Shown here: one piece after another, positions 49,698-61,381 of the stretch
Numbering within the stretch: position 1 is the stretch's first letter
Layout of the letters: each line of letters opens with the position of its first letter
Origin: Aquanectria penicillioides
Lineage: Eukaryota > Ascomycota > Sordariomycetes > Hypocreales > Nectriaceae
DNA length: 64,000 bases
Reading direction: 5' to 3'
Assembly: GCA_003415625.1 (NCBI GenBank)
Contig: PYIU01000007.1
Coordinates: 2,666,001-2,730,000, forward strand
The notes under the pieces: model-generated
Seen by the model: only the letters and a program-made list of their open reading frames with translations
Told to the model about the DNA's origin: nothing
The model's database searches: none
Position numbers and translations under genes: made by a program

Positions 49698-52473
49698 TTC
49701 GAGCAGAGAGGATGATCGTTGCGTGTTGAGAATATAATTGAGTATTGATGAGTTGCTGTATTGGGATGCTGCTGAAGAACAACAATGAAAAACATGGACA
49801 AGAGGCGTTGGGTTCTAATAGAAAGCAACGGCTTGAAGATTTGTATGAGCATGATGTCACAAAGGGAAGCTACATATTTCTAAACTAGGAAATTTAGAGT
49901 TGCCATGGGATCTTGAACTATTTTCCAAATCGGGTAAGTTTCCATTTTTTTTTTAGTCAGGGCCCGCTGAATCACGGAAGCGATGCGTGTCAGTGGGACC
50001 AAAGAAAATTGGTACATTTCCACGGAGAGCTCCCATTGACCAAGGAGCAGTGACATATACGTATGTAGGACTGCGGACCTAATTGGTCTCGTTATGTACG
50101 GCGATGTAATTATCTGGCTCCTGAGACTCATCAATCACTGGCGGGGGAGCTACCAGCTGCGCCACGTTCGGGACTTCAAGTCTCCGCCGGCGCTGTGGAC
50201 GGGCCGCCGGGATGGTTTTGCTCCGTGTCGTATCTTCAGCACGCGAATACGATGAAAGAGCCTCGTCAATATTTTAGTGCGACTGATACTATTGTTTCCC
50301 CTATTGCTTTTAGTCTCGATTATTCGGTTGTGGCTTCAAGTTAAATGCCATTGCGTTCTGGTCTAGGCGTGTAAGTTGTTGTGAAGGTGACATGGGGTTA
50401 TCTAGTCTCTACCCGACATATTCCTACCGTGACGCCGGCTGCTCTGTACGTTTCCATGCTCAGTCTAAGACATTGGTTGACCGGTATGGTTGTTTTACCA
50501 GCATGTGGTGGCCTGACAACCACGCCGTCTGATATTACGAGCTTAGGTCAAATTGTATTCCGTCACTGACGTGCGACATCACCAATGTCCGTTGCAACAA
50601 AAATTTAAGCAGCTTACGGCAAAGCTGCCTCTGCCCTGAGGCCCGCCGATCTGTTTCCTGAGTGGGATGTATGACCGGTTAGTATTTGGAGACCCGCCCA
50701 TTTCGGGAAAACCAGAGACCCTGGAGATTCCGACCCGTGCCGCAGCATTTCCGCGGAATCGATCCGCGTATGCTATGCGATAGATGCTTGCACTTTGACG
50801 CACGTTCGATTACTATTGAGTTATCTGATGTAATCCTTGTTAACGGGCAAAGTCGCTGTGCGACCTTGGAATTTCTCAATGACCTCTTCAGGCCAGATCC
50901 CAGTGCCAAGGATGTCAAACTCTAACTGACATCACTCGTACTTTATATCTTAGCGATAGAGAAATGTATCCGTGTTGAATTAAATTGCAATATAGTATTG
51001 AGTATATTGTTCTTAACTCCCGTGGCCTGTTCTGGTGTATGTTGTTGTTTTATTAACGTCGTGAAGATTGCTTATTGCAACCCACAGAATCCCGTTTGGG
51101 CAAGACGACGTGCTAGGCTAGTCTAGACTATCTAGCAAGTAAGAGTCTCTCAATAGCCAATACAATTCTAAAGCCCAGTATCCATCAGCGGATTGTCAAG
51201 GCAGGTGTCTGTAGTGCCCATGTTTACTAGCCAGCTCAGAATTCTCCAACATTCCTATTCCTGCCTGCCGGCATTCAAAAGCCCCCAAAATCAAGGTCTG
51301 TACGATAGGAAAAACTGCAGAAAGGAATACCTCGCGAGAAATAGAGAAAAAAACCACTGTAGCTAGCACCTATTGATTAGGGCCATTAAGCTAGAACCCT
51401 AATGCCCATATGTAGCCTGATTCTGAGACTATCTATAGGCACGCTTTTGAACAAAACTCCGATCCGTCGAGATCTGGCCATACAAAGCACAAGTGGAAAC
51501 AGAACATATCAAGTATAGAACACTAATAAAAGCAATAAGATCAATAAGTGAGCTATGAGACAATAAGATACCAGAGGGATAGAAAGATAACTAATGACAA
51601 GGGTTGCGGTAAAAAATTGTGAACACGAACATGACCTAACTGCAGCAACTTGATCACAAATATGACCATCAGAATAAAGTCGTGGACAACAAAAATACAT
51701 AATATTTATGTATTTTCTCTACGATATCTCAATCCATCTTTTACAGATGCTCATATCCGAATCTGAGCGAGGAGGATCAGCCTCAACCCCTCGCCCTCAC
51801 AAGGCCCTACGGGAGAAACCTCGACGTCGAGGACAGGCCTCTCCCTTGGTCCAATTAACTAATGACCCACCTCTGGATCAGAGGTCCCATTATGTGTACA
51901 GTTTTGTGAGTTGAAGACGCAATTTCTGCTTTGTAACCTTGTAGCTTACCAAATCTAAATCGGTGGTGAATTGTCAGTGTTCATATGGAGATATGCTGGA
52001 ATTTCATCGAGGCGAACACGTCACCGGCTAGCAAGCGCTTCCTAGCGTTGAAGTGGGTATATTAGCTTGAAAATTGACAGTAATCACTAAAATTAAAACA
52101 TGGTGAAAAAGAACAAGGAGCTAGGACGAACGTCGATGAAGCCTATATTTCCTACCATTAGAGCAAATATGACCTAATGGCAGCCATGCTTAAAGCCTTG
52201 GAATGATTCGATCCCTTCACCAGTAGGAAATGCTCTTCATTATAATAAAACCAAGTGGGATTACTAAGAAAGCCATATGGAGCTAAAGGGACGTAGAGCG
52301 GAGTGATTTGCTGACTGGGTGTTATTCAAGCTTTGTCTCCTACTACCCAAACACTCATCTCATAGTCATTCCCAATTTGGCTCTTGGCTTCAACGCTGGC
52401 ATAGTCTGTTGCAAGACTGAAATGTACAGTAAGGACCCCCATTTACCACCCCCCTGAGAATATGCATGGACGA
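49698..52473. other. Gene-poor stretch between flavoprotein and sugar transporter
   Basis: 2.8 kb of intermediate G/C content. A plus-strand frame at 50,686-50,925 (79 codons) contains RMLCDRCLHFDARSI, faintly like the N-terminus of HET-domain proteins, but nothing supports a gene beyond it. Around 51,750-51,900 a G/C-rich patch stands out from AT-rich flanks and could be an old insertion. The proximal 200 bases before 49,697 are the flavoprotein promoter. No RNA gene recognised. Confidence 0.5.
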
Positions 52474-54248
52474 TTAATCCTTCAAGATAACCATGGCTTT
52501 TTCGCCATTCTCTGCTGGGATGATTTCCGCCTCGACGCGGTAGTTCTTGAATTCCCGTGCAGGCACCTTCTCTTGGAACATCTCCTCTAGCTCTAGATAA
52601 CTGCGACCCTTCATCTCTGGGAGACAGAAGTAAAAGTAGACGCAGAATGGAAGAGACGCGCCGAAGAATACAAACGCCACTTTTCCACCGAGATTGGCCT
52701 GTCCTGGGTTGATGAGAATAGGGAGAACCATGCCGACCAACGTGCCCGCAGCAGTGTTGGACATGACGTTGAGGGAGTATGTCTTTTGGCGCAGACGAAG
52801 AGTGGGTGTTTCGCCACCTACAGCAAATGCTACGGCGCCGATACTGAGTTGGTACTTTTGAGCCGTTAGAAATCATGGCCGTATCTTATAAACAGGGGGT
52901 TAAAACATACTCCGAAGCCCCAAATAGCCATAAGAGCGACCATTCCATTTAATGCACTCTGGTTTTTCAAAGTGCTAATACCGCCGATGACAAGTAGGAG
53001 CGATGTCAAAATCATGGATCCGTAGGTAATCATCGGTCGACGGCCAAGTCTATCGACGAAGAACCAAGAGAGGATGTTGCCGACCAGTTGGATTGCATAC
53101 GCGCCCTGAGCTACGGCGACTGCGTTGCTTACTCCAGCGACGGTGAAGAAATACCTATCCGGATCAGTTGAGATCCCTCCTGGAGAGACATGTTCAAGGT
53201 AGACTTACGGAAGATACCCAGCTACAAACGAAGCGCCAATAAACTGTTGTGAAAGGTATACCATGACGATGATGGTTGTGCGCCTGAGATTGATACCTTG
53301 AAAACATTCAATGTAGGAAGAGCCTTGGTCATCGATTTCCTTCTCCTTAGCGAGAGTAACTTCCATTGCAGCCAGTTTGGCCTCCACATCCGTTTCTGGA
53401 CCGAGGAATTTATGCAATGACTTGGCAGCATCATCTCGACGACCTTTCATGAGCAGCCATGATGGAGACTCAGGCAAGAGGAGCAACCCAAGGATAAGCA
53501 TGGAGACTGGGGGCAAGAGCTGGGTCAAGATCGGCATTCGCCAGCCCCAGTCACTGTCGAGAAACGTGCCTCCATATCCAACAAGTGCGCATGCCCACTG
53601 CCCGACGACGATCATGGTGTTGATGAGAATTAGGCAGAAACCACGAATCTCATCCGGCGCAATTTCGGCCACGAAAACGGGAGCCAGGGAGTGGCCCAGT
53701 CCGAAACCCACTGTGCTGATGAGCTTGCCGCCGAAAATTACCATGATGGTGCTGGCGAATGTCTGGACCAAGATGCCAGCAATGCAGAGAAGACATCCTG
53801 CAAAGATAACTTTGCGACGTCCCCAAATATCTGAGATGAATCCGGTAGTGAAGGCCGCTAGAAAAATACCGCCGTAAGAGGCGCCGTTCAATGTTTGCTG
53901 TGTGCTGGAGGGGATTTCTCGACCGTTGGGAGTGTCGGCACCAAATCGTTCAAGGAAAGATGGGATGGCGAGGATGTTACCAACGAGGGCAACTTCATAT
54001 CCAAAGTTGATAGGGAGAATGAAGAGTAAGAGGCCTTGAAAGTGTATTGGTTAGCTTCATTATTGAGAGCTGAAGTGTAGGGGTCTTGCTGGATAGAACT
54101 TACACCATCCCAAGATTCGTTTGTTTTCCCAGAGTTGGAGGAACCCTCCAGCTTGCTTTGGGGCCGGCTGAGCGCTCTCAGGGTCAATTTCATGATTGAT
54201 CTCTTTACCATCTGCTGAGACTTTTTCGTTAACCATTGTGGGCGCCAT
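52474..54248 (-). CDS. MFS sugar transporter (hexose/alpha-glucoside type)
   Basis: Sugar-porter family, 12 helices, 531 residues. Four exons: 54,248-54,104, 54,034-53,209, 53,154-52,911 and 52,854-52,474, with GT-AG introns of 69, 54 and 56 bases. Signatures are DIWGRRKVIFAG in loop 2-3, PESPSWLLMKGRRDDA after helix 6, VDRLGRRPMITYG in loop 8-9, AVGGETPTLRLRQKTYSLN, and LPEMKGRSYLELEEMF at the C-terminus (the family PETKG block). Fungal carriers with GGETPSxRLRQKT often move maltose, lactose or other di- and oligosaccharides; substrate is inferred only. Divergent from the Zn2Cys6 regulator with 583 bases between them, and near a GH43 gene, so import of a plant-cell-wall sugar is the natural reading. 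Intact. Confidence 0.9.
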
Positions 54249-54831
54249 ATTGTAAGTGGATGATCAGAGAACAAAGCGCATGAGGCTTATCAAAGTCTGG
54301 AATGCCGATGACATGGATTGACCGTGCCTCTCTTATAGTTTCCAGCCCGAAGCCCAAGCCTGTTGATGGTGACTTTGAGAACAACAACTTTCCAAGCGAG
54401 AACGCCACTATGGGGGAGTGAACCGGGGATCGCGTGTCCCGGTCTGTCAAGAAACGGTCATGCGGGCCAAAGAGTCTTCCCCACACACTAGCAGTGTCTG
54501 GTGATGGGGCCCCGGATGTTCGCAGTGGGACAGAATGCATCTTCTGTCTGGCTGAGAAGGAAACCCTTCATCAACAACGTGTTAGTGAGAGCGCGGAAAT
54601 AATGCCACCTGGGGCAAATAGGCTGTCGTAGGATCCAATGACCTGGCTCGAAGGGAAGAGTCTGGTGTGAAACTAGTGAGTCTTCGGAGAAATAGCCTTG
54701 TGAAGCAATCGGAGTAATTGCCATGTGGGCCAGAGTTTCTCCAGCCCCACCAGCGAGGCCGGTGTATATTGACCGCGGAGTTTCTCGCTGGCACCACTCT
54801 GCAACTTGATTGTGCACTCTCGAATATCAAC
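54249..54831. promoter_or_regulatory. Shared promoter of sugar transporter and Zn2Cys6 regulator
   Basis: 583 bases between divergent start codons. They contain the inverted repeat ACCGGG-N10-CCCGGT (54,422-54,443). Inverted CGG/CCG triplets are the usual targets of Zn2Cys6 dimers, so control of both genes by the neighbouring factor is plausible but untested. Confidence 0.55.
54422..54443. promoter_or_regulatory. Candidate Zn2Cys6 operator, ACCGGG-N10-CCCGGT
   Basis: Perfect six-base inverted arms separated by ten bases (CGG-N12-CCG within them), 174 bases from the transporter ATG. The halves resemble those of the palindrome at 56,882-56,893 upstream of the GH43 gene. Function is inferred from position and symmetry only. 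Confidence 0.4.
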
Positions 54832-56663
54832 ATGCGGGCTCGACTTGCTAGACAGGCCTGTGAGACCTGCCGGCGTCGCAAGATCAGATGTGATGCGGAC
54901 CCATCGCAGTGCTCGAACTGCCGGGTGCTGGGGCTGGAATGCCAGTACAGCAGCCAGCGCCGGAAGCGAGGACCGAAACCGCGAGAGCACGCTGGCACTG
55001 ATGCCACTCCTGGCCGCGTGCCATCCTCTTTAGTGGCTATTCAATCACCGGATATCGCCAGCGAAGCGAGCTTACAGGAGGTCCTTGAAGCTGGAAGTTC
55101 GGCCGTTGCATCACCCTGTCCCCTGAGCAGCTTTCGCAGCACCCTGCAGATTTCTCAGGGTTTCTCTCCACACACTGATGGGGGATCACCGCGCGTACAG
55201 CTGGGAATTGAACTAGATCATCGGCCTTTGCAGGTCCATCAGAAACTGATCACCGCTTTGGAAGAATTGGGGTTGCCATTGGAGGAAACTGTTCTTCAGT
55301 GCATAGACAGATACGTGCTTTGGAGCTTCCCGTCATCTCCGGTGGTTCATCCATCCACGCTTAGGAAACATGTCAAGCTTTTACTACCCTCCTCCGGTCA
55401 TCTTTTCGAAAACACGATTGATAACCCTCAGGCCAACACTGACTCTGGGCAGAGAGGGGTTGATATGCGCAATTTTACCCTCTTGACGTCTGTATGTTCG
55501 CTCGCTGCATGTCACAATCGCCCCATTTCGATCGGTTCTAGGGCTGATGGGATATTGGAGCCTTTTCTTTCAGCATCCAGAAACATGCTGTCTTGTTGCG
55601 AGGACTGGGATATAGCTCATGCCAACTCAAGCTCGCTTATTATAAGGGTTGGCCACTCGGCAGCGCTACATCATCTCGCACAGACTAGACAGTCATGGTA
55701 CATTTTGGGTGATGCCATAAGGCTGGCGGTAGACATGGAGATGTACGACGAGGCTTCATATTGCAACCTGGAGCCACTGGAAGCAAAGCTGCGAAAGAAT
55801 CTATTTCTTGCGTTGTCCATGAGCGACATGTCTGCTTCTGTTCTCAACAACAGACCCATCGTATTTCACGAGATGTACTTGAACAAGACTGTTCCTACGC
55901 CAGTTGAACTCAAAGATGACTATCGCTTATTTGGCCCAGAGGAGGAACACTATGAACAACCCTACGAGAAACAGCTCCATGAAGGGTTCTACATATCACA
56001 CCGGCTCTGGTCAACTGCGACGGATATTATTCTTGACATGAAGACCTTGGCTCGTCTATACAACCGAGCTGGCTGCGAAATACCGGGCCAAGACCCGGTG
56101 CAGATGGGCATCATGCATTCATACATGGCCTTCTGTGGCACCTTGGATACACTGCCCATATGGCTTCGCGATCCTGGGAGCCACAACGCTACCAATGAGA
56201 CCGCCACGGCCTACCAGAGGCAGACCTTCTGGCACCAGCGAGCAAACATTGTTTTGACATTTCATTGTCTCCGGCTGACCTTGCTCCAAAGGGCCATGGA
56301 GAAAAGCTTTTGCTCGCTCCTTGGGCTGACCAGTAATCCAGACATGCTGGCGTTACGGAAAATCGAAATTGCCAACGATTTGGCGGCCGCAGCCGCCATC
56401 ATCCCCTTTGAAGCGCTGAGAGCGAATGGAGAACCCCTGGTAACATGATTCACCCCCGAACTTCGGAGCATGAAGCCTACTTACATTTTGCCTAGGTCGA
56501 GAAACTCCGGCAGGTTGGAGTCAGCTTGCTGGAGATTACGTACCAGAATGAAAGTGGCACGGTTTCGTCTCGTGCTCGTTCCTTACTGTCCAATATTATA
56601 GACCTTATTGCGAGGCTAGACTCTCGAGTGTCGGATGAACTGAGCGTACCGGCCTCTGCTTGA
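54832..56663 (+). CDS. Zn2Cys6 transcription factor with fungal middle homology region
   Basis: Fungal binuclear-cluster regulator, 591 residues. Exons are 54,832-56,439 and 56,496-56,663, with a 56-base GT-AG intron. Cys10, 13, 20, 27, 30 and 37 give the canonical CX2CX6CX6CX2CX6C cluster, followed by a basic linker (QRRKRGPKPREH). Residues about 170-420 match the fungal_trans type of middle region (LGDAIRLAVDMEMYDEA; LRKNLFLALSMSDMSASVL). I chose the ATG at 54,832 because the cluster follows nine residues later, as is usual; an upstream in-frame ATG at 54,718 would add 38 residues unlike the family. Placed between a transporter and a GH43 enzyme, it is likely their local regulator. Intact. 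Confidence 0.9.
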
Positions 56664-57029
56664 ACACCCGCACAACGCCAGCAGTTGTGGGGGCATGTTT
56701 GTCCACGGAGTAATTCTCTTGGGCTAAATGTTTTGAGGGATCTCACTGGAGACAAGTCCCCACCAGCTGCGTGAACCTCGTTAACAACCCCGGAGAGTTC
56801 CTCCGATCAGAGCCAAGTTTCCATCTTGTCGGAATTTCCACATCTCCTGTCACGGTTGTGGGTTGATATGGCACATATCCGGACCGGCCGGTCAACTTCG
56901 GTTCCCTGTGGGTCATGATTCCTTGTCGACGCGTGATCAGTCTCCTTATAAATCGTCAATTCGAGCACACCGGCTTTCCCCACGTACCTGCAGATATTCC
57001 GTCTTTCCTTTTGACGGATCACCAGCAAA
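56664..57029. promoter_or_regulatory. Promoter region of the GH43 gene
   Basis: 366 bases between the regulator stop and the GH43 start, both on the plus strand. The region contains the 12-base palindrome at 56,882-56,893 and TCTCCTTATAAATCG near 56,940-56,954, a TATA-like site about 80 bases before the ATG. Confidence 0.5.
56882..56893. promoter_or_regulatory. Candidate operator palindrome GACCGGCCGGTC
   Basis: Perfect 12-base palindrome 137 bases before the GH43 ATG. It shares ACCGG/CCGGT halves with the 54,422-54,443 inverted repeat, though the spacing differs. Regulatory role inferred only. Confidence 0.4.
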
Positions 57030-58740
57030 ATGAACGACGAAGTCGCGAGCGTCAAGTATCGCAACCCTGCCGTACCTGGGTTCTCTCCGGACCCCTCTAT
57101 CGTTTTTGTTGATGGCATTTTTTACTTAGCCAATTCGTCCTTTCATATTTTCCCTGGTCTGCCAATATATGCGTCTCGAGATTTGCGTGAATGGACGCAT
57201 GTCGGTATGCGTACCTTGATCTCATACTACCACAAATTGCTAATTGATCTCTCAAGGCAATGCAATCAACCGACCAGAGCAGCTAAGCCTACGAGGTGCC
57301 ACAATGACCAAAGCCCCTCTTGACACAGGCCATTACATGATTGGAGCAGGAGGCCTTTTTGCTCCCACCATCCGTTATAACAAGAGCACATTTTATATAA
57401 TATGTACAAATCTTGAAGAGATGAAGGATCCATTCCAGCTGCAAAACTTTGTTATATCTACGACAGACATCTGGGCAGGAGATTGGAGCGACCCTGTTCC
57501 GATTCCCTTCCATGGGATCGACCCAAGCCTCTTCTTCGACGACGAGAACGGCAAAGTTTACTTTCAGGCATGCTACTCGATTGATCGAATGAAGCAACCT
57601 AGCTGCACCATCAAGCAATTCGAGATCGACCTCAAGACAGGAGAGCGGCTATCCGAAGAGCGAGAGATATGGGGTGGCCATGCGCGGTACGACACCGAGG
57701 GGCCACATATTTATAAGATTGGAAAATGGTATTACCTGCTGGTGGCTGAAGGTGGCACTTTTGAACATCATATGTTATGCATTTCAAGATCGGAGAATAT
57801 TTGGGGCCCGTATGAAGATTTTACAGGCAACCCTATTATGACGGCGGACGGAAAAAACGAATACATTCAGAATACAGGGCATGGTGAGTTGTTCCAGGAC
57901 GGCTCGGGCCAATGGTGGGCAGTGGCGTTGGCAGTACGCAATGAAAACGAAGGCGAACCTCTGGGCAAAGATACATTTGTCGCTCCCCTTGGCAGGGAGA
58001 GCTTTCTAGCTCCCGTTGAGTGGCCCGAGGGTGGATGGCCTAGAGTCCTTCAACCTAAGATGGAATTTGTGGCACCTCAGGTCAGGGTTCTGAGCAGCCA
58101 AGCAGCGAACGGTGTAAACGGAACTGCCAAGTTGATTGAGCCCCCAAATGTGGGTAATGTCTACATCAGGACTCCGGAACTATCTAAATACCAAGTCCCT
58201 AAGGATGGAAACGGCAAGGTGAAGATTGTACCAAGCAGGAACAATCTGTCAACAGCAACCGGAACTAGTGCATTCTTGGGTAAACGGCAAAGATCGTTGA
58301 ATTCCGTTGCCACAACTTCTCTAAGCCTAAAAGGTCTAGAGAGAGGCGTGCAGGCCGGCTTGGCCCTATACAAAGACCATCTAAGATATGTGGCTCTCAT
58401 ATTCGACGCCGATACCAAGACAATCTCGAAACGCGTCGTCACTTTGGACCGAGATGAGACACTCTCCAGTGGCATCTCTGTGGAGACTGATGCTGAACAA
58501 GTCCACTTCAAAATTATGTCGTACCCGACCAAATGGGTTTTCTTTGCAAAGACAAGCTCTGGTACAACTTCAAGCCAAGATAAACCTTGGGTTGAGATTG
58601 GGACTGTTCCTTCATGGGAGCTAGTAGCTCGAGAGATGACGGGCCCCGTGTTCGGCAGGTTTGCCCACGCTTCTACAGAAGGGGCTGAATCATCTGCCGT
58701 GGAATTCCTAGATTTTGAGGTTCAGGATGAGCAAAGCTAA
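57030..58740 (+). CDS. GH43 beta-xylosidase/arabinofuranosidase-type glycosidase, probably intracellular
   Basis: Five-bladed beta-propeller glycoside hydrolase, 552 residues. Exons are 57,030-57,204 and 57,257-58,740, with a 52-base GT-AG intron. The catalytic set is visible: Asp21 (FSPDPSI, general base), Asp147 (GIDPSLFFDD, pKa modulator) and Glu206 (DTEGPHIYK, general acid). The block GHGELFQDGSGQWWAVALAVR and a C-terminal beta-sandwich of about 230 residues fit the GH43 xylosidase-like branch that carries a second domain. No signal peptide is seen, so it probably acts inside the cell on imported oligosaccharides, in keeping with the neighbouring transporter. Substrate (xylo- or arabino-oligosaccharide) is inferred from the family. 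Intact. Confidence 0.92.
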
Positions 58741-59010
58741 CCAAGGCAGCTCATGTAAGGGCCCGTCAACTCAGGCCCGTGTATCTTTGGACTCTTACTC
58801 ACAGGTATATAAATTCCTTGTTGATTCGGAAATGGTTATCGGCATGCAAAGAATTGAATGTCCGAGTTATTGCATATATCTTGTTTTTGACTTGAGTTTA
58901 GAGGAGAAGCTTGTTGGAAACTTATGGAATCAAACCATTCGCCTGTGTTGACTAGGACCAAATTTATTGGCAACGTTTTCCCTGTTTATTTTGACCCTGA
59001 TGTATGCCTC
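58741..59010. other. Convergent intergenic region, GH43 / NmrA-like
   Basis: 270 bases between converging stop codons; both 3' ends. No gene seen. Confidence 0.6.
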
Positions 59011-60183
59011 TTATGGGCCCTGCCATTTTGTCCTGGCCAGCCAATCCTCAAATGTACTGGCTCGAACCCCAAGATCTTCCAAGGATGCGTCATTCTCAGG
59101 ATCCATTGTCCCGTAGCATATTCTATTTGTTGGCGCCACAGCAATCCATTGCATCATTTGTCGGATATCCTCCTCGTATCCCTTGCCAACGGTCGCGGCC
59201 ACCACTGATCCCCACTCATCAATTGTTGTCGACTCAAATTTGGAGGGCTGAGATGTAAGCTTTGAGAAGATCTCGGCGAACTCAGAGAATTTGATCTTGG
59301 GCCCAACAACGGGATAGGTTTTTGAGCCAGTCTTTTCCGGGCCAGCTGCGAATACCTCTATAACCCGCCGCCATTTTAGCAAATATTGTAAAATGTCAAA
59401 CTATTCAATGCTTACCGCTCGCAAAGACACCAATATCGTAGCCCGGATCGACCCAGTCGGCGAGTGTTTCGCCAGGAACTGGCGCACAAAAGCGGACGGA
59501 ACCGTCGTCTATAGAATAACGTTAGTATGGAACCCTTGCTGCCTGCATGGCGAACAGCGACATGTCAACTGACCTTGTCTTCGGCAATATTGTGACCACA
59601 TCATGTTTGTGTAGAATAAACCTAAGACTCATGGTTAGGGCTGCAAAGAGTGGTTTGGTACGTGGTAAATACCTGGGAGCAACGCCGTCACAGCTGGTAG
59701 ACGTTTTCGTGCCAGCTGCTCAATTTCATGCTTGAAATCAAAATGGTACACCTTGGTATAGGTACCATCACTTGCAGCTGCTAGGTTGGGAAGGCTGCTC
59801 ATGACGAAATGTTGGACCTTGCAATATGCCGCAGCCTCTACAATATTGCGTCCAGCATCCAGCTCATGGCGCATCTGATCTTCAGTGTCAATCATTTGCC
59901 CAGGCAACCGGTTATGGGTGACGGCAAAGACTCCATAGGCATTCCCAAAAGATTTCTTCAAGCTTTCAACGTCATAGATGTTGCCATTGGCGACAGTCAA
60001 TCTTCCATTTGATGGAAAGTCTTGCAGGAGACGTTTCGCTGATGGGCTGTCGACATCTCGCGTGATGGCTCGGACATGGAATGCTGGGGACGTTTTATGG
60101 AGAAGTGCGCGCACCACTCCTCTCCCTTGGTTTCCAGTCGCGCCAAGAACCACAATTATGCGAGCTTGCCGAGTTGAAGCCAT
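59011..60183 (-). CDS. NmrA-like NAD(P)-binding protein
   Basis: Atypical short-chain dehydrogenase fold, 332 residues. Four exons: 60,183-59,673, 59,621-59,574, 59,508-59,416 and 59,357-59,011, with GT-AG introns of 51, 65 and 58 bases. The nucleotide motif is IIVVLGATGNQGRGVVRAL (GxxGxxG, residues 14-20). FVMSSLPN replaces the usual Tyr-x3-Lys region, so catalysis is doubtful and a redox-sensor role, as in NmrA and HSCARG, is possible. GLFYTNMMW and YPVVGPKIKFSEFAEIF are typical of the family's C-terminal half. A longer frame exists upstream of residue 1, but the ATG at 60,183 directly precedes the Rossmann strand. The founding member binds GATA factors in nitrogen repression; whether this paralogue does cannot be told. 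Confidence 0.88.
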
Positions 60184-61381
60184 GGGTATCAGAGTCTTCT
60201 GTGAGCTTGCGGCCGGGTTTTCGGGTCGCTGGCCGTATTTGTAGGGTGAGAGTTCTTGGCCTGCGTAATGTGCATTCCACAAACGATGATTCGGTTCATT
60301 TGTCAGCACCATGGACAATGTAGCCAATTGTTATGGCCATTGTCTGCAATGGGTGGACTTGGAGGATAGCCGGCGGATATACGGATTTATGCGCTGATAT
60401 AGTTGGCTTCAAGGTTGAGGTTGCTGCATCAGAACGGGTCAAGACCGGTTCTTGGGCAGTTTGACTAGTGTTGGCCAAGCCACGGGTTTTGCCCCGCGAC
60501 GTATTTTCCCACTGCCTAGGGAAACGGCAGAAATGTCTTCTTCGAGTGGAGGAAGGGCTTAACTTCGGAGTGATCTGTGGTCGTTGAGAATGGAATTGAT
60601 GTCTTGATGAAAGCATTGCGATGTCATGGTTGTTCAAGGACCTTCCGATGTAATGACCTTGATGCTCTGTATTCTGATGTAACAATGACATACATAAATT
60701 AAGTTCCTCTTCTGGTTGAGGCTACACCTAACGTTGCAATGCCTACCGTTTAACTTTTCTTTACGCTTAATTTTCTCCATATATAATGCTGCCACCTTCT
60801 TGGATCAAGAGTATTTGCTGAGCTGTATGCGGATTCCCTTCTTGTCACGCGTAAAACATACTCGCGACACTTCTAATTCGAGCTGGATCCACAACAATCC
60901 CTCATACTCTCTAGACAGTGATTCGTGATAAATAGCTGTATTATGCTTGTTGTAAAAATCCAATGACTCGCACACCGTCTAGTCGTAGCTTGATCCCATC
61001 AGAACTGGATACTAACTTCCATGACTTGATTGCATCGCACATATGGCGTTGACAGTTGGTGCGTCTGCCTAATCTGGCTTGCCATTTATGCATAACGCTC
61101 AGGTAGCTTTCGCCCCACTATTCCATCTAGTTCTCCTGGATGATTGGCTTCACAGGTGATGGGGCTTACTCATGGGCGTTCAGCTGTCGGCTTTGCCCGA
61201 TTAGCGGCCCTTTAGTCGCTTCTTGCCTGCAAGAAATACCACTCTCGGGTCAGCCTTGCTTCTTTTCCTCGTCTTTGATTCTCTCACTTGGTTGATTATG
61301 TCTCTCCTCACTTGGATAGTCTGCCTCTAGGTCTTCCCGGCTGTCGAAGATATTATTACAAGAGTTCAATGATCCCTCGCC
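60184..61381. other. Divergent intergenic region, NmrA-like / NACHT-ankyrin gene
   Basis: 1.2 kb between divergent starts, presumably holding both promoters. Short open frames on both strands lack family signatures. Nothing else recognised. Confidence 0.5.

Noticed and set aside
50686..50925. Possible HET-domain protein fragment
   Set aside because: Only one short CxxC-like block resembles the family; no downstream HET motifs were found in any frame.
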